Shown here: piece after piece, positions 34,765 through 43,231 of the stretch
Layout of the letters: the number at the start of each line of letters is the position of its first letter
Position numbering within the stretch: the first letter of the stretch is position 1
NCBI GenBank assembly: GCA_010692425.1
Contig: JAAHHJ010000001.1
Coordinates: 280,806-344,805, forward strand
Origin: Symploca sp. SIO3C6
GTDB taxonomy: Bacteria > Cyanobacteriota > Cyanobacteriia > Cyanobacteriales > Coleofasciculaceae
Direction: 5' to 3'
DNA: 64,000 bases
Position numbers and translations under genes: made by a program
The notes under the pieces: generated by a model
The model's database searches: none
What the model was told of the DNA's origin: nothing
The model's input: only the letters and a program-made list of their open reading frames with translations

Positions 34765-36045
34765 CTAAGAAGCAATCGGTAAACGCACCTCAAAACAACT
34801 ACCGAATCCCACTTTACTACTGACAGTAATTTTACCTCCATGTTGTTGAGCGATCGCTTGAGCGATCGCTAATCCCAATCCTGAACCACCTTCTCTACGA
34901 GAACGAGCCTTATCAGCACGCCAAAAACGATTAAAAACCGAGGACAAATATTCTTGCTCAATACCTATACCTGTATCTTTAACACTAACAATTGCAAAGC
35001 GATTGTATTGACTAAGATGAATATCTACAGTGCCCCCTGAGGGAGTATATTGGATAGCATTCTCTAGCAAGTTGGAAAATAAACGATTCAGCTGAGCGTT
35101 ATCCCCAACCACAGATACTTTAGCTAGCCACTGGCAATTAAGAGTAATCTCCTTATTTTGAGCAAATGGTTCTAGTAATTCCAACAAATCCTGCAAAATT
35201 TTATTGAGCGAAAGTAATATCCATTCCTGAGTTCGATGGGAAACATCTGTATCTGTGCGAGCTAAAAACAATAAATCTTGTGTCAACTGGCTCATTTGAG
35301 TTGTGGCGTTAGCAATAGCAGCTAACTTCTTAGTATCTTTTGGGTGAATGCGCTCAGGATGATTCCGCATAACTTGCACAGATGCCTTAATTGCAGTCAG
35401 TGGACCACGCAATTCATGAGAAGCATCAGCAGTAAACTGTTTCAGATAATTAAAACTCCGCTCAACAGGTTCAATAGCCTTCTGAGTCAGCCAAATTCCA
35501 CTAATACTAGCGAGTCCTAAACTCATTATTCCTCCCATTCCCAACCCCCAAAGCAGTTGCCTTTGCACCCTTTTTATCTCTTCCATGGACTGACTAGCGC
35601 GAATGAAACCATGTAGTATTGGTGGCTGTTTTGGGTCTGAGCTATCTCGAAGAAATACTGAGACAGTGTAAGCACGCACTTGACCAGGTTTGCGTATCTG
35701 TTCAAGAGTTTGAGAACGGAGTTTTAACCTAAATTCTAGTTCAAGAGCGCCTCGTCTAGCTAAACGTTTACCGTCAGCATCAAACCATTCTAAACTTTGT
35801 TGCTCTCGATTAAAAATATCACGCCAAGGAACCTCATCAACGCGGTCAAGATATCTATTGCCTTTGGCTTTTACTTGTGCAAAAGAAGGAGTAGCTGCTT
35901 GGGCTAAAGTCTGTAATTTTTGGTCTAATTGACGATAGAGATTGCGACTAAAAAAAACATAAACTCCTATTCCAAATATACTTAAAATTGCCGCCATTAC
36001 TGTCAGTTGATACCAAAGAAGACGCCAGCGCAGACCTTGAAACAT
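34765..36045 (-). CDS. Two-component sensor histidine kinase
   Basis: A 426-residue membrane kinase. One N-terminal helix (MAAILSIFGIGVYVFF), an extracytoplasmic domain (about 40-150) and a second helix (about 165-185). The DHp site is FTADASHELRGPLTAIKASV with the phospho-accepting His near residue 215. N box, G1 and G2 of the ATPase domain follow: RLFSNLLENAIQYTP, VKDTGIGIEQEYLSSVF and GGSGLGLAIAQAIAQQHGG. It is downstream of the response regulator gene by 149 bp. The pair resembles the RppA/RppB (NrsRS-like) systems; the stimulus is unknown. Confidence 0.92.
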   Translation of the reverse strand: MFQGLRWRLLWYQLTVMAAILSIFGIGVYVFFSRNLYRQLDQKLQTLAQAATPSFAQVKAKGNRYLDRVDEVPWRDIFNREQQSLEWFDADGKRLARRGALELEFRLKLRSQTLEQIRKPGQVRAYTVSVFLRDSSDPKQPPILHGFIRASQSMEEIKRVQRQLLWGLGMGGIMSLGLASISGIWLTQKAIEPVERSFNYLKQFTADASHELRGPLTAIKASVQVMRNHPERIHPKDTKKLAAIANATTQMSQLTQDLLFLARTDTDVSHRTQEWILLSLNKILQDLLELLEPFAQNKEITLNCQWLAKVSVVGDNAQLNRLFSNLLENAIQYTPSGGTVDIHLSQYNRFAIVSVKDTGIGIEQEYLSSVFNRFWRADKARSRREGGSGLGLAIAQAIAQQHGGKITVSSKVGFGSCFEVRLPIAS

Positions 36046-36110
36046 TTAGTTATTCAAGATATAAATTATATTCACAATATTAACATGATAAATAACAATT
36101 TACAAAAATA

Positions 36111-36151
36111 TTACTTATTACTTATTACTTATTACTTATTACTTATTACTT
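36111..36151. repeat. Heptanucleotide tandem repeat, TTACTTA
   Basis: About six units of the same heptamer found at 27938-27978, between the kinase and regulator genes. Confidence 0.85.
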
Positions 36152-36194
36152 AAAAAGTACTTGTCGATCTTATCGAATATGATTTCAAATATGG

Positions 36195-36872
36195 CTAGGG
36201 CTTCTCTTTCAAACGATAACCTAAGCCATAGACTGTTTCAATTAAATCACTAGGAGCACCAGCCGCTTCCAATTTTTGGCGCAAGCCCCTAATATGAGCC
36301 TTAACTGTTGCTTCTTCCGGTAGTCGCTCAAAGGGCCAGAGATGTTCAAGGATTTGAGCGCGACTAAATACTCGCCTGCCACTGCGCAAGAAAAACTCTA
36401 AGAGTGAATACTCCTTTGGAGAAAGGGGCAAGAGACGTTCCTCGTAAAAAACCTCACAGGTACTCGGATCAAGCCTTAAATTTCCCCATTCCAGCACTGG
36501 CGGTGAGGTAGCATTACCGCGACGGAGCAAAGCCCGAATACGAGCAGATAATTCCTGCAAATCGAAGGGCTTGACGAGATAGTCATCTGCACCTGCATCA
36601 AGACCGATAACCTTATCATCAATGGTATCGCGAGCTGTCAGCATTAACACAGGAGTACTGTACCCTTGGGAGCGCAGTTTCTGACAGATAGTTATGCCAT
36701 CCATTTTAGGAAGCATAATGTCAAGTAAAATCAAGTCATAGGTGAAAGCAGTAGCAAGTTCCCAACCCTCTTCCCCATCATAGGCAACATCAATAGCATA
36801 ATGCTGGTCACTGAGGTCTTCTGCAAGAGCGTCAGTAATGCGTTCATCATCTTCCACCAGTAAAATCCTCAT
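36195..36872 (-). CDS. OmpR-family response regulator
   Basis: A 225-residue regulator. The receiver domain (1-120) has ILLVEDDERI, DLILLDIMLPKMDG (phospho-Asp near 51), VLMLTARD and GADDYLVKPF. The OmpR-type winged helix (about 130-225) ends TVKAHIRGLRQKLEAAG...YGLGYRL. It lies upstream of its kinase in the same direction. Two-gene operon; a heptamer repeat sits in the intergenic gap. Confidence 0.95.
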   Translation of the reverse strand: MRILLVEDDERITDALAEDLSDQHYAIDVAYDGEEGWELATAFTYDLILLDIMLPKMDGITICQKLRSQGYSTPVLMLTARDTIDDKVIGLDAGADDYLVKPFDLQELSARIRALLRRGNATSPPVLEWGNLRLDPSTCEVFYEERLLPLSPKEYSLLEFFLRSGRRVFSRAQILEHLWPFERLPEEATVKAHIRGLRQKLEAAGAPSDLIETVYGLGYRLKEKP

Positions 36873-36942
36873 GCCTTTCGCCTTTTGGTTGATGTTACCT
36901 TTATACCCAAGGTAAGGCTACTTTTATCTGTTGCTCAACCCC

Positions 36943-37089
36943 CTAGGGTAGGGATTTGTGAGGTATCCATTGGCGTAAGGTTTGTTCTGCTTGAATCTCA
37001 TCCTTTTGAGCCTCGGCAAGAAACTCATACAACTTGGTTTTTGGTACAAAGGTAAAAGTGGGAGAGACCTCTACTAAATAAGGCTTCAT
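36943..37089 (-). CDS. 48-residue protein, unknown function
   Basis: The ATG at 37089 gives MKPYLVEVSPTFTFVPKTKL followed by YEFLAEAQKDEIQAEQTLRQ and a short end. It resembles small cyanobacterial proteins with a strand and a helix, possibly antitoxin-like, but this is uncertain. No strong ribosome binding site. It lies between the WD40 gene and the regulator gene, same strand. Confidence 0.35.
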   Translation of the reverse strand: MKPYLVEVSPTFTFVPKTKLYEFLAEAQKDEIQAEQTLRQWIPHKSLP

Positions 37090-37169
37090 TGCTGATTTTT
37101 AGACATTGATATATTTGAACTAGAAGTGTACCTCACAAATGTGAGAAATGCTATATTCTATCGCAGTTC

Positions 37170-38978
37170 TTAATTGCATAGGTTTTGATCGCTTTCCTTT
37201 AGATTATAGTTATTATTAAGATAATTCCTAATCCGAGCACAAGCAATTACTCCTAGCTCATCTAGATCTAAATTCCACAAAATCACAGACTTATCATCAC
37301 TGGCAGTGGCAATTGTCTTGCCGTCAGGGCTAAAACTAATACTTCTGACCCAATCTTTATGTTCAGTGATAGTTTCAAGTAGTTCACCATCAAGGCTCCA
37401 AAGTTTGACAATGCCCTCATAACTGGCAGTGGCAAGAGTTGTACCGTCAGAACTGAAATTTATTTCCGGAAATGCTCCGTCGCGATTCCTAATTAAGGTT
37501 CGGATTTCTCTACCCTTAAGGCTCCAAAGTTTGACAGTGTAGTCCCAATTAGCTGTAGCAATCGTCTTGCCGTTGGGGCTGAAACTCATGCTTGAGGCTC
37601 CACCATCCATGCCGAATGGTCGATCAATGTCCCAGGGGCTAACATCCTTTGGCACTAAGATGGTTTTGAGTAGTTCACCTTCTAGGTTCCAGAGTTTGAC
37701 AGTGTTGTCATAACTAAGACTAGCAATCGTCTTACCATCGGGACTAAAGCTCACGCTTGTTACCTCATTTTCATGCCCTTTGAGGGTTCTGGGTGGTTTA
37801 CCCTCAAGACTCCAGAGTTTGACAGTGTTGTCATCACTAGCACTAGCAATCGTCTTGCCATCAGGACTAAAACTCACACTCCTGATTTGATCTTCATGCC
37901 CTGTAAAGATTTTGAGTAGTTTACCATCAAGTCTCCAGAGTTTGACACTGTAGCCATAATCAGTAGCAATAGTTTTGCCGTCGGGGCTGAAACTAACGCT
38001 GTAAACTTGAGCGTTATGTCCACTGAAGCTTTGGAGTTGTGTACCATCAAGTCTCCAGAGTTTAGCGGTATTGTCAGCACTGGCAGTGGCAATGGTTTTG
38101 CCGTCGGGGCTGAAACTAACGCTTCTGACCCAATCTTTATGTCCACTAAGGGTTTTAAGTTCTTTACCGTCAAAGCTCCAAAGTTTGACAGTATGGTCAG
38201 CACTGGCAGTAGCAATAGTTTTGCCATCGGGACTGAAGCTGACGTCTCGAACTGCCTGGAGATGCCCAGTTAAAGTTTGGAGTTCTTTACCGTCAAGACT
38301 CCAAAGTTTGACAGTGTTGTCATTACTGGCAGTAGCAATGATTTTGCCATCGGGACTGAAACTGACGCTATAGACTTGAGCGCTATGTCCAGTGAGGGTT
38401 TTGATTTCTATACCATTATGGTTCCAGATTTTAACACTATTATCAGCACTGGCAGTGGCAATAGTTCTGCCGTCGGGGCTGAAACTGACGCTTCTGACCC
38501 AATCTTTATGTCCAGTGAGGGTTTTGAGTTCTATACCATTAGACTTCCAGAGTTTAACACTATTATCAGCACTAGCAGTGGCAATGGTTTTGCCGTTGGG
38601 GCTGAAACTCACACTTATTATTGCTCCATTATGCCCTTGCAATCGATTGCGTTCTCTGAATTGATCAAGTGCGCTTTTTAACGCTGCTACAACCTTAATC
38701 CTAGTTTTAGATTTGACTACTAGCTGTTTGTTCAATAGTAGCTGTCTTGCCCTGAGCGCTGAAATCATAGCCTCAAATGGCTGATTTGAATTTCTGAATT
38801 TCTCTGAAGATTTACTCAAAGCATCAATTCTGTTTTCGAGAAGTCTTTCTCCCGTATAAAACTGCAACAAAGTCACCACAAATGCTGCACTCATTAAACC
38901 GAACAGAGACTTTAAAATTACAGTTCTGCGTTTCTTTTGTTTGACACCTGCTAAGATGGCATCGCTAGTTTCTTTCAT
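37170..38978 (-). CDS. Membrane-anchored WD40-repeat protein
   Basis: A 602-residue protein. One membrane helix near residues 22-42 (ILKSLFGLMSAAFVVTLLQF) is followed by a coiled-coil-like linker (ENRIDALSKSSEKFRNSN) and 11 WD40-like units from about residue 110 to 585 (each with the pattern GH..V.SVSFSPDGKTIATAS..NTVKLW). Units 6, 9 and 10 are degenerate. Eleven is more than one seven-bladed propeller. It follows the DUF4231/SLATT-like gene by 97 bp. This type of tail is commonly fused to caspase, TIR or AAA modules in cyanobacteria, but here it stands alone. Confidence 0.88.
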   Translation of the reverse strand: MKETSDAILAGVKQKKRRTVILKSLFGLMSAAFVVTLLQFYTGERLLENRIDALSKSSEKFRNSNQPFEAMISALRARQLLLNKQLVVKSKTRIKVVAALKSALDQFRERNRLQGHNGAIISVSFSPNGKTIATASADNSVKLWKSNGIELKTLTGHKDWVRSVSFSPDGRTIATASADNSVKIWNHNGIEIKTLTGHSAQVYSVSFSPDGKIIATASNDNTVKLWSLDGKELQTLTGHLQAVRDVSFSPDGKTIATASADHTVKLWSFDGKELKTLSGHKDWVRSVSFSPDGKTIATASADNTAKLWRLDGTQLQSFSGHNAQVYSVSFSPDGKTIATDYGYSVKLWRLDGKLLKIFTGHEDQIRSVSFSPDGKTIASASDDNTVKLWSLEGKPPRTLKGHENEVTSVSFSPDGKTIASLSYDNTVKLWNLEGELLKTILVPKDVSPWDIDRPFGMDGGASSMSFSPNGKTIATANWDYTVKLWSLKGREIRTLIRNRDGAFPEINFSSDGTTLATASYEGIVKLWSLDGELLETITEHKDWVRSISFSPDGKTIATASDDKSVILWNLDLDELGVIACARIRNYLNNNYNLKESDQNLCN

Positions 38979-39075
38979 ATATTATTCATACTCGCTATAT
39001 TTACTTAGATTTAAGCACCAGTGATTACGCAGGGAACCAGTTTTTTGTAACAATTTTTAGCAAAAAGTGTTGAAA

Positions 39076-40122
39076 TTAACCTTTAAACTCGTGACTTGAC
39101 TCAGTATCCAATTTTTTAGTTTCACCATAAAGTTCTGTGAGTGCATCGTTCATTTCCTGTACCCAACCAGCATTTTCACTTTGGATAGTTGTTTCAGTTT
39201 TGAGAACCAACAACTCAAAGTTATCTAATTTTGCCTGGTCTGAGAGACTAGACCACCAGGTACTAATATCATATAAATCATCAGCAGCTTGATTATAGGC
39301 AATCAAAGTGGCTTCGACCCGTTTTATTTCCAGGAAACTGGAAAATACAGCAGCTAAAACAGTGCTTACTGCCACCCATATTTCTTGCTTAACTGCTACT
39401 AGAAATGTACCAATACCACCCAATATATAAACTCCCCACTGAAAGTAATGTAACTGTTTGTCGAGCTGCCTAGTTTTCTTTCGGTACCAGTTAAACTGGT
39501 CTTCAAGTCGCAATTTTAGATAATTTGTAGCAGTAAGGTCAGAGAATTTATCGTCGTTTTTATTGTGTTCCTCTTGAGGTTTATTGCCCTTGCCTTTAAA
39601 TAAATTAAATAAGTTGTTTTTAGACAAAACTTCGCCTTCATAGGGGCTAAGACTTGTATAGTGAATTGGGGTTCCCTTAAGCCTTTGACTAATCAATTTT
39701 ACCTTGTTTGCTAACAAGGCATCTCGTGAATTGAGATCACTATAGTTTCCCACTCTTGCACGGTAACAGTAGATTTCTTTTTTAAGAAGTTCGGCACTAC
39801 CCCGCAACAGGATCCAATTGTTACCTTTGTCGAACTTAACTGCACCTGCTAGTAAGACACTCAGAATAATGGGAACTAACAGGAGAAATAAGTGAATCAC
39901 TTTGATTGCTGCATGTGAATTACCCAAGATTTCTCCTATAACTGAGTGCGTCACAGCTAGCAATGTAGCTAAAACACTCAAAACCAGAATCCCTATGCGC
40001 AGGCAGAAGAAACGACTCTGAGAAGCTTTGGCATTTTTACCATAAGTACTTTGACGCTCCCAAGCATGCTGTAGGACAGAACTTGGTGGAGGAGAATTTG
40101 TAGCTTTAACTTCTAGCTTCAT
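39076..40122 (-). CDS. DUF4231/SLATT-like protein with two 2TM units
   Basis: A 348-residue protein. The two hydrophobic hairpins are at about 48-97 (IGILVLSVLATLLAVTHSVI, then IHLFLLLVPIILSVLLAGAV) and about 245-290 (YFQWGVYILGGIGTFLVAV, then IWVAVSTVLAAVFSSFLEI). Each is preceded by a conserved-looking helix with Trp/Tyr (HAWERQSTYGKNAKASQSRF; LEDQFNWYRKKTRQLDKQLH). This is the layout of tandem SLATT or DUF4231 domains, which in other bacteria are associated with nucleotide-signalling defence. The start ATG overlaps the stop codon of the broken gene upstream (ATGA), so the two were probably translationally coupled. Confidence 0.75.
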   Translation of the reverse strand: MKLEVKATNSPPPSSVLQHAWERQSTYGKNAKASQSRFFCLRIGILVLSVLATLLAVTHSVIGEILGNSHAAIKVIHLFLLLVPIILSVLLAGAVKFDKGNNWILLRGSAELLKKEIYCYRARVGNYSDLNSRDALLANKVKLISQRLKGTPIHYTSLSPYEGEVLSKNNLFNLFKGKGNKPQEEHNKNDDKFSDLTATNYLKLRLEDQFNWYRKKTRQLDKQLHYFQWGVYILGGIGTFLVAVKQEIWVAVSTVLAAVFSSFLEIKRVEATLIAYNQAADDLYDISTWWSSLSDQAKLDNFELLVLKTETTIQSENAGWVQEMNDALTELYGETKKLDTESSHEFKG

Positions 40123-40493
40123 ACTAACTCTCTAATTGGAATTTGTTCTAGAATACTAGAATCAAATACCTTTTCCAATTCTAAATAGTCTAAGTGAACA
40201 TAACCAATATGACAGTAGCAGGTTTGGTTAGTACCAGGACGTTCAAACAAAGCTAATTCAAAATCTGGGTCATAGATATTGAGTTAATAAGTCTCCATGA
40301 GCTGACTAACTTGCTCAGAGAATAACCAAGAACCAATAGTATCTGAACGTTCAATACCTATCTCTGTGAGGCGTAAAATTTGATAATCCCTTTGAGCTAG
40401 TCCCAATTCAAGTAGTTCAGACAATTCTGGGAAGTCAAAGAAAGCCTCTGTACAGAAAGTAGGCGATTGCCCAAGGGGCACTGGCGAAGCCAA
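40119..40493 (-). pseudogene. Gene interrupted by a single stop codon, partner of the DUF4231 gene
   Basis: One frame runs from about 40493 (ALSELLELGL-like N-terminal part with FFDFPELSELLELGLAQRDY, then LTEIGIERSDTIGSWLFSEQ) to METY at 40287. After an in-frame TAA at 40284-40286 the same frame continues LNIYDPDFELALFERPGTNQ, then TCYCHIGYVHLDYLELEKVF to its stop at 40119. The stop overlaps the ATG of the DUF4231 gene (ATGA). The N-terminal MASPVPLGQSP comes from a palindromic repeat, so the true 5' end is also damaged. I do not recognise the family; the CYCHxGYVHLD motif is distinctive. Confidence 0.65.
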
Positions 40494-40573
40494 TCCCAGA
40501 CTTTTTACTTCCTAGAAATTGCTCAGAGCTGGGCAATTGTAAAAATTCGATGAGCAAACGCTGTATTATCTAA

Positions 40574-40682
40574 TATAGTGCTACGCGCAAGGCTCCAGGG
40601 CAGAAGGCTCCAAGGCAGAAGGGGTGAATTTGACAAAGTTTTAGCGATTTAGCTTGTCCTAACCTTAATACGTACTGCTATA
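40574..40682 (-). repeat. MITE-like dispersed repeat, copy 3
   Basis: TATAGTGCTACG to CGTACTGCTATA, 109 bp, the same orientation as copy 2 and nearly identical to it. Confidence 0.88.
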
Positions 40683-40746
40683 TATCTTCTTTCTAGAAAG
40701 TATTAATAATCGGAAAAACCGGAGAGTGACAGAAGCGGGATATGTT

Positions 40747-40776
40747 AAAAACCGTACCTGATTGACAGGTACGGTT
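40747..40776 (-). terminator. Rho-independent terminator on the minus strand
   Basis: AACCGTACCTG and CAGGTACGGTT form a perfect 11-bp stem with a five-base loop; on the minus strand a TTTTTAAC tail follows. It probably ends the transcript of the lipoprotein gene at 40997-41266. Confidence 0.75.
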
Positions 40777-40996
40777 AGAAATTATGTTAATCGGGATACT
40801 CAGAAGTTGGGATAAATTGGGACAAATCAGGATAATTCCAGCAATCCCAATCTTTCCAACTAACGGTGCAATTTATTGTTGTCTGAGTGAGAAGTGGCCA
40901 TAGCGATAATTAGTGTTGTCCACAAATTAGCTTTCAGTGGCTAGCCCTTTAAGAACTCACCCTGCTTTAGACAATCAATATTGAACACTTGGCATA

Positions 40997-41266
40997 TTAT
41001 TCAGATTCACCTTTTTCTGAACTAGCACCGGCTTCGCCAGTTGCTGGCACAGTATCAGTTTCCGTAGGCAATGTAGTATCATCCAATCCTTCTGGTGATT
41101 GTGAATCAGGTAGTTGCGAATCCTCGACTTCTGGTAATGCCTGTGGCTCTTCGATGCTGTTAACTGCATCGGGTTCGCTCTCAAGTTCGGCTTCTCCGCT
41201 ACTACAAGCTCCTAAGACCGATGTTAGCACCAACAAAAGCGACACAGCTACAAGCTTTAGGTTCAC
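40997..41266 (-). CDS. Small acidic lipoprotein
   Basis: GTG at 41266 with AGGAGGTATCATA upstream gives 89 residues: MNLKLVAVSLLLVLTSVLGAC, a lipoprotein signal with LGAC at the cleavage site, then a Glu/Ser/Pro/Asp-rich disordered tail (EEPQALPEVEDSQLPDSQSP). A longer frame reaches 41410 but starts without a binding site. A membrane-attached periplasmic or outer-membrane lipoprotein of unknown function. The terminator at 40747 probably ends its transcript. Confidence 0.75.
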   Translation of the reverse strand: MNLKLVAVSLLLVLTSVLGACSSGEAELESEPDAVNSIEEPQALPEVEDSQLPDSQSPEGLDDTTLPTETDTVPATGEAGASSEKGESE

Positions 41267-41369
41267 TATGATACCTCCTAAAATTTTCACAATTTTCACA
41301 AACAGCAAAATATGAGACTTATTCCTTTCTGGAACAACCAAGCTTCTGTAATTTTGCTGATTTGAGTTA

Positions 41370-41397
41370 TATGATGTCCAGCAAATCAACCATAATA
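41370..41397 (+). repeat. 28-bp dispersed repeat, copy B
   Basis: This copy matches 27263-27290 at 27 of 28 bases and is likewise followed by CGTCTGG-rich text and an AATTATGG-type end. Confidence 0.7.
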
Positions 41398-41590
41398 AAA
41401 ACTTCTCCACGTCTAGAGCGTCTGGTGTGTCTGGGCGTCAGTCCTAATTATGGGCATTCAAGTGGACATGATATTAGTGGCACTTACACCCTCAAAGCAT
41501 TGAGAATTCCTTGTTTCTGGAACCCTTATTTCCAAGATTAAGTCCAAAAAGTAAAAAAGTCGGTAAAAGTATAAAAGAAGTAGGAGTAAG

Positions 41591-43231
41591 TCATTTTGAC
41601 CAATTGCGACGCAGATTGAAGAAGCCTTCTAGAAAGTCTTGTAGAGTTTTATGGCGATCAAAACCTTGCTGCTGACACTCTCTAGCTGTTTTAACAATAA
41701 TTTCTGATAAAGTTAGGGACGGGTGGGATAATCTAGCGATCGCACCTACTTTAATTTTCTGCCGAATCGCCAAGGCAATCTCCCCAATCAACTCACTAGC
41801 TTCTGCTCCAACTATTGATGCTCCTAAAATTTCCCCATTGCCGCCAATAACTAATTTACAAAACCCGGTGGTTTCCCCTAGCAGCTGAGCCTTCTCCAAG
41901 TTTTTAAAAAATTGTCGCACTACCCAAACCTTCTTACCGTAGCGCCTTCTGGCTTGCGCTTCTGTTAAACCAACCCTTGCCAATTGAGGATCACAGGAGA
42001 TCGTCCAAGGAATCGAGTGATAATCAACTTTAAACAAGGGTGCAAACAGCGCATTCTTGAGAGCAATGCTTGCCTCGTATTCAGCAACATGGGTTAACTG
42101 ATAGCCACCAATAACATCTCCACAGGCATAGATGTGCCGATTTGTAGTTTGCAGTTTCTCATTAATTTCGAGTCCTCTGCTGTGGAACTTTACACCCACA
42201 CCCTCCAAATTTAAGGATTCCAGATTTGACTGATGACCACAAGCCAGCAAAATCTCATCGGCTTCAATTGCCTCATTTCCTGCCTGTATCCACTTCTTAT
42301 TCTCAATTTGCCTAACATGGGAAACTGGACTTTGGGTAAGGAGGCGAACACCTTCAGCCTCTAATTTGGCTTGCACTAAGCGAGATGCCTCTGGGTCTTC
42401 TTTTGGTAAAATCCCAGAGCCACTTTCGACGAGAGTCACATCACACCCAAGCCTTGCCAAAATCTGAGCTAGTTGGGTGCCGAGAGGAGAGCCACCAATC
42501 ACCACCCAGCTACCTTGCAAATTATGGGTAGAAGCAACTAATTGCTCTAAATTTTCCCCTCTCCTATTGAGATTAGGCTTATTGCCAAGTGGAATTTTTT
42601 CCTTTAAGGGAAAGCTAGAGAAGCCTTCTAAGTTAGAATTAGCTTTGTTTTTCTCCTCCCCTTCACCTGCTTGCGGTTTCATTTGCTGCCAGATATCTGG
42701 TGGTGTGAGATAGCCAACCTCTTGCAATCCTTCTATCTGGGGAATCTTTGGGTCAGAGCCAGTGGCAATCAAATAAGCGCGCCCCCGCAATAGTCGGTTG
42801 TTGACGGTGAAGCCCAAGTGAGGGCGTCGGCAAAATTCACCGACACCGACTATGACATCAACGCCTGAAGATGCTAAAACTTCGGGAGAATTTTTTTGTA
42901 AACGATGGCTAAGCAAAACATCTGCCCACTGCTTTGCCTGTGTTACTTGAACTGATATCGAAGAGTGCAAGGGAACATCTGTGGCAAATTGGGTTGTAGA
43001 CTCAGGCACCTGAGAGTCCCTAAAAAACTTATCAGCCTCACGTCGTTGCTTGGCAGCACGTCCAACTTGCTGTAACACCTGAGTGTAAATAACTCCCTGA
43101 CTTAACCAGTTGCTCTGGAAGTCAGGGGGTTCTACCAGAGCGACGCGAGCCTTTAAACGAGAAGCTTTAACGGCAGCGTAGATGGCAGCAGTGCTACCTC
43201 CAATGACAATCAGGTCATAGTCAACCGTCAT
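41591..43231 (-). CDS. Dihydrolipoyl dehydrogenase/mercuric reductase-like FAD oxidoreductase lacking the redox disulfide
   Basis: A 546-residue FAD/NAD(P) oxidoreductase. FAD-binding IVIGGSTAAIYAAVKASRL is at residues 8-26; the NAD(P) motif is WVVIGGSPLGTQLAQILARLGCDV (about 245-270). IYACGDVIGGYQLTHVAEYEA and the dimerisation domain with HPSLTLSEIIVKTA follow. Where related enzymes have CxxxxC after the FAD motif, this protein reads FQSNWLSQGVIY, without cysteines. An unusual 45-residue hydrophilic insert (about 195-240) precedes the NAD motif and may derive from a repeat. It overlaps the cobD stop by 4 bp (ATGA), so both are co-translated. The substrate is unknown. Confidence 0.85.
   Translation of the reverse strand: MTVDYDLIVIGGSTAAIYAAVKASRLKARVALVEPPDFQSNWLSQGVIYTQVLQQVGRAAKQRREADKFFRDSQVPESTTQFATDVPLHSSISVQVTQAKQWADVLLSHRLQKNSPEVLASSGVDVIVGVGEFCRRPHLGFTVNNRLLRGRAYLIATGSDPKIPQIEGLQEVGYLTPPDIWQQMKPQAGEGEEKNKANSNLEGFSSFPLKEKIPLGNKPNLNRRGENLEQLVASTHNLQGSWVVIGGSPLGTQLAQILARLGCDVTLVESGSGILPKEDPEASRLVQAKLEAEGVRLLTQSPVSHVRQIENKKWIQAGNEAIEADEILLACGHQSNLESLNLEGVGVKFHSRGLEINEKLQTTNRHIYACGDVIGGYQLTHVAEYEASIALKNALFAPLFKVDYHSIPWTISCDPQLARVGLTEAQARRRYGKKVWVVRQFFKNLEKAQLLGETTGFCKLVIGGNGEILGASIVGAEASELIGEIALAIRQKIKVGAIARLSHPSLTLSEIIVKTARECQQQGFDRHKTLQDFLEGFFNLRRNWSK

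Larger units (their letters stand above)
40494..40996. other. Intergenic region with repeat copy 3 and a terminator
   Basis: No gene is seen. It contains MITE-like copy 3 (40574-40682) and the terminator hairpin at 40750-40776. Confidence 0.6.

Noticed and set aside
37874..38681. Frames of 90-134 residues across the WD40 gene, both strands
   Set aside because: They are shadows of the repetitive WD40 sequence.
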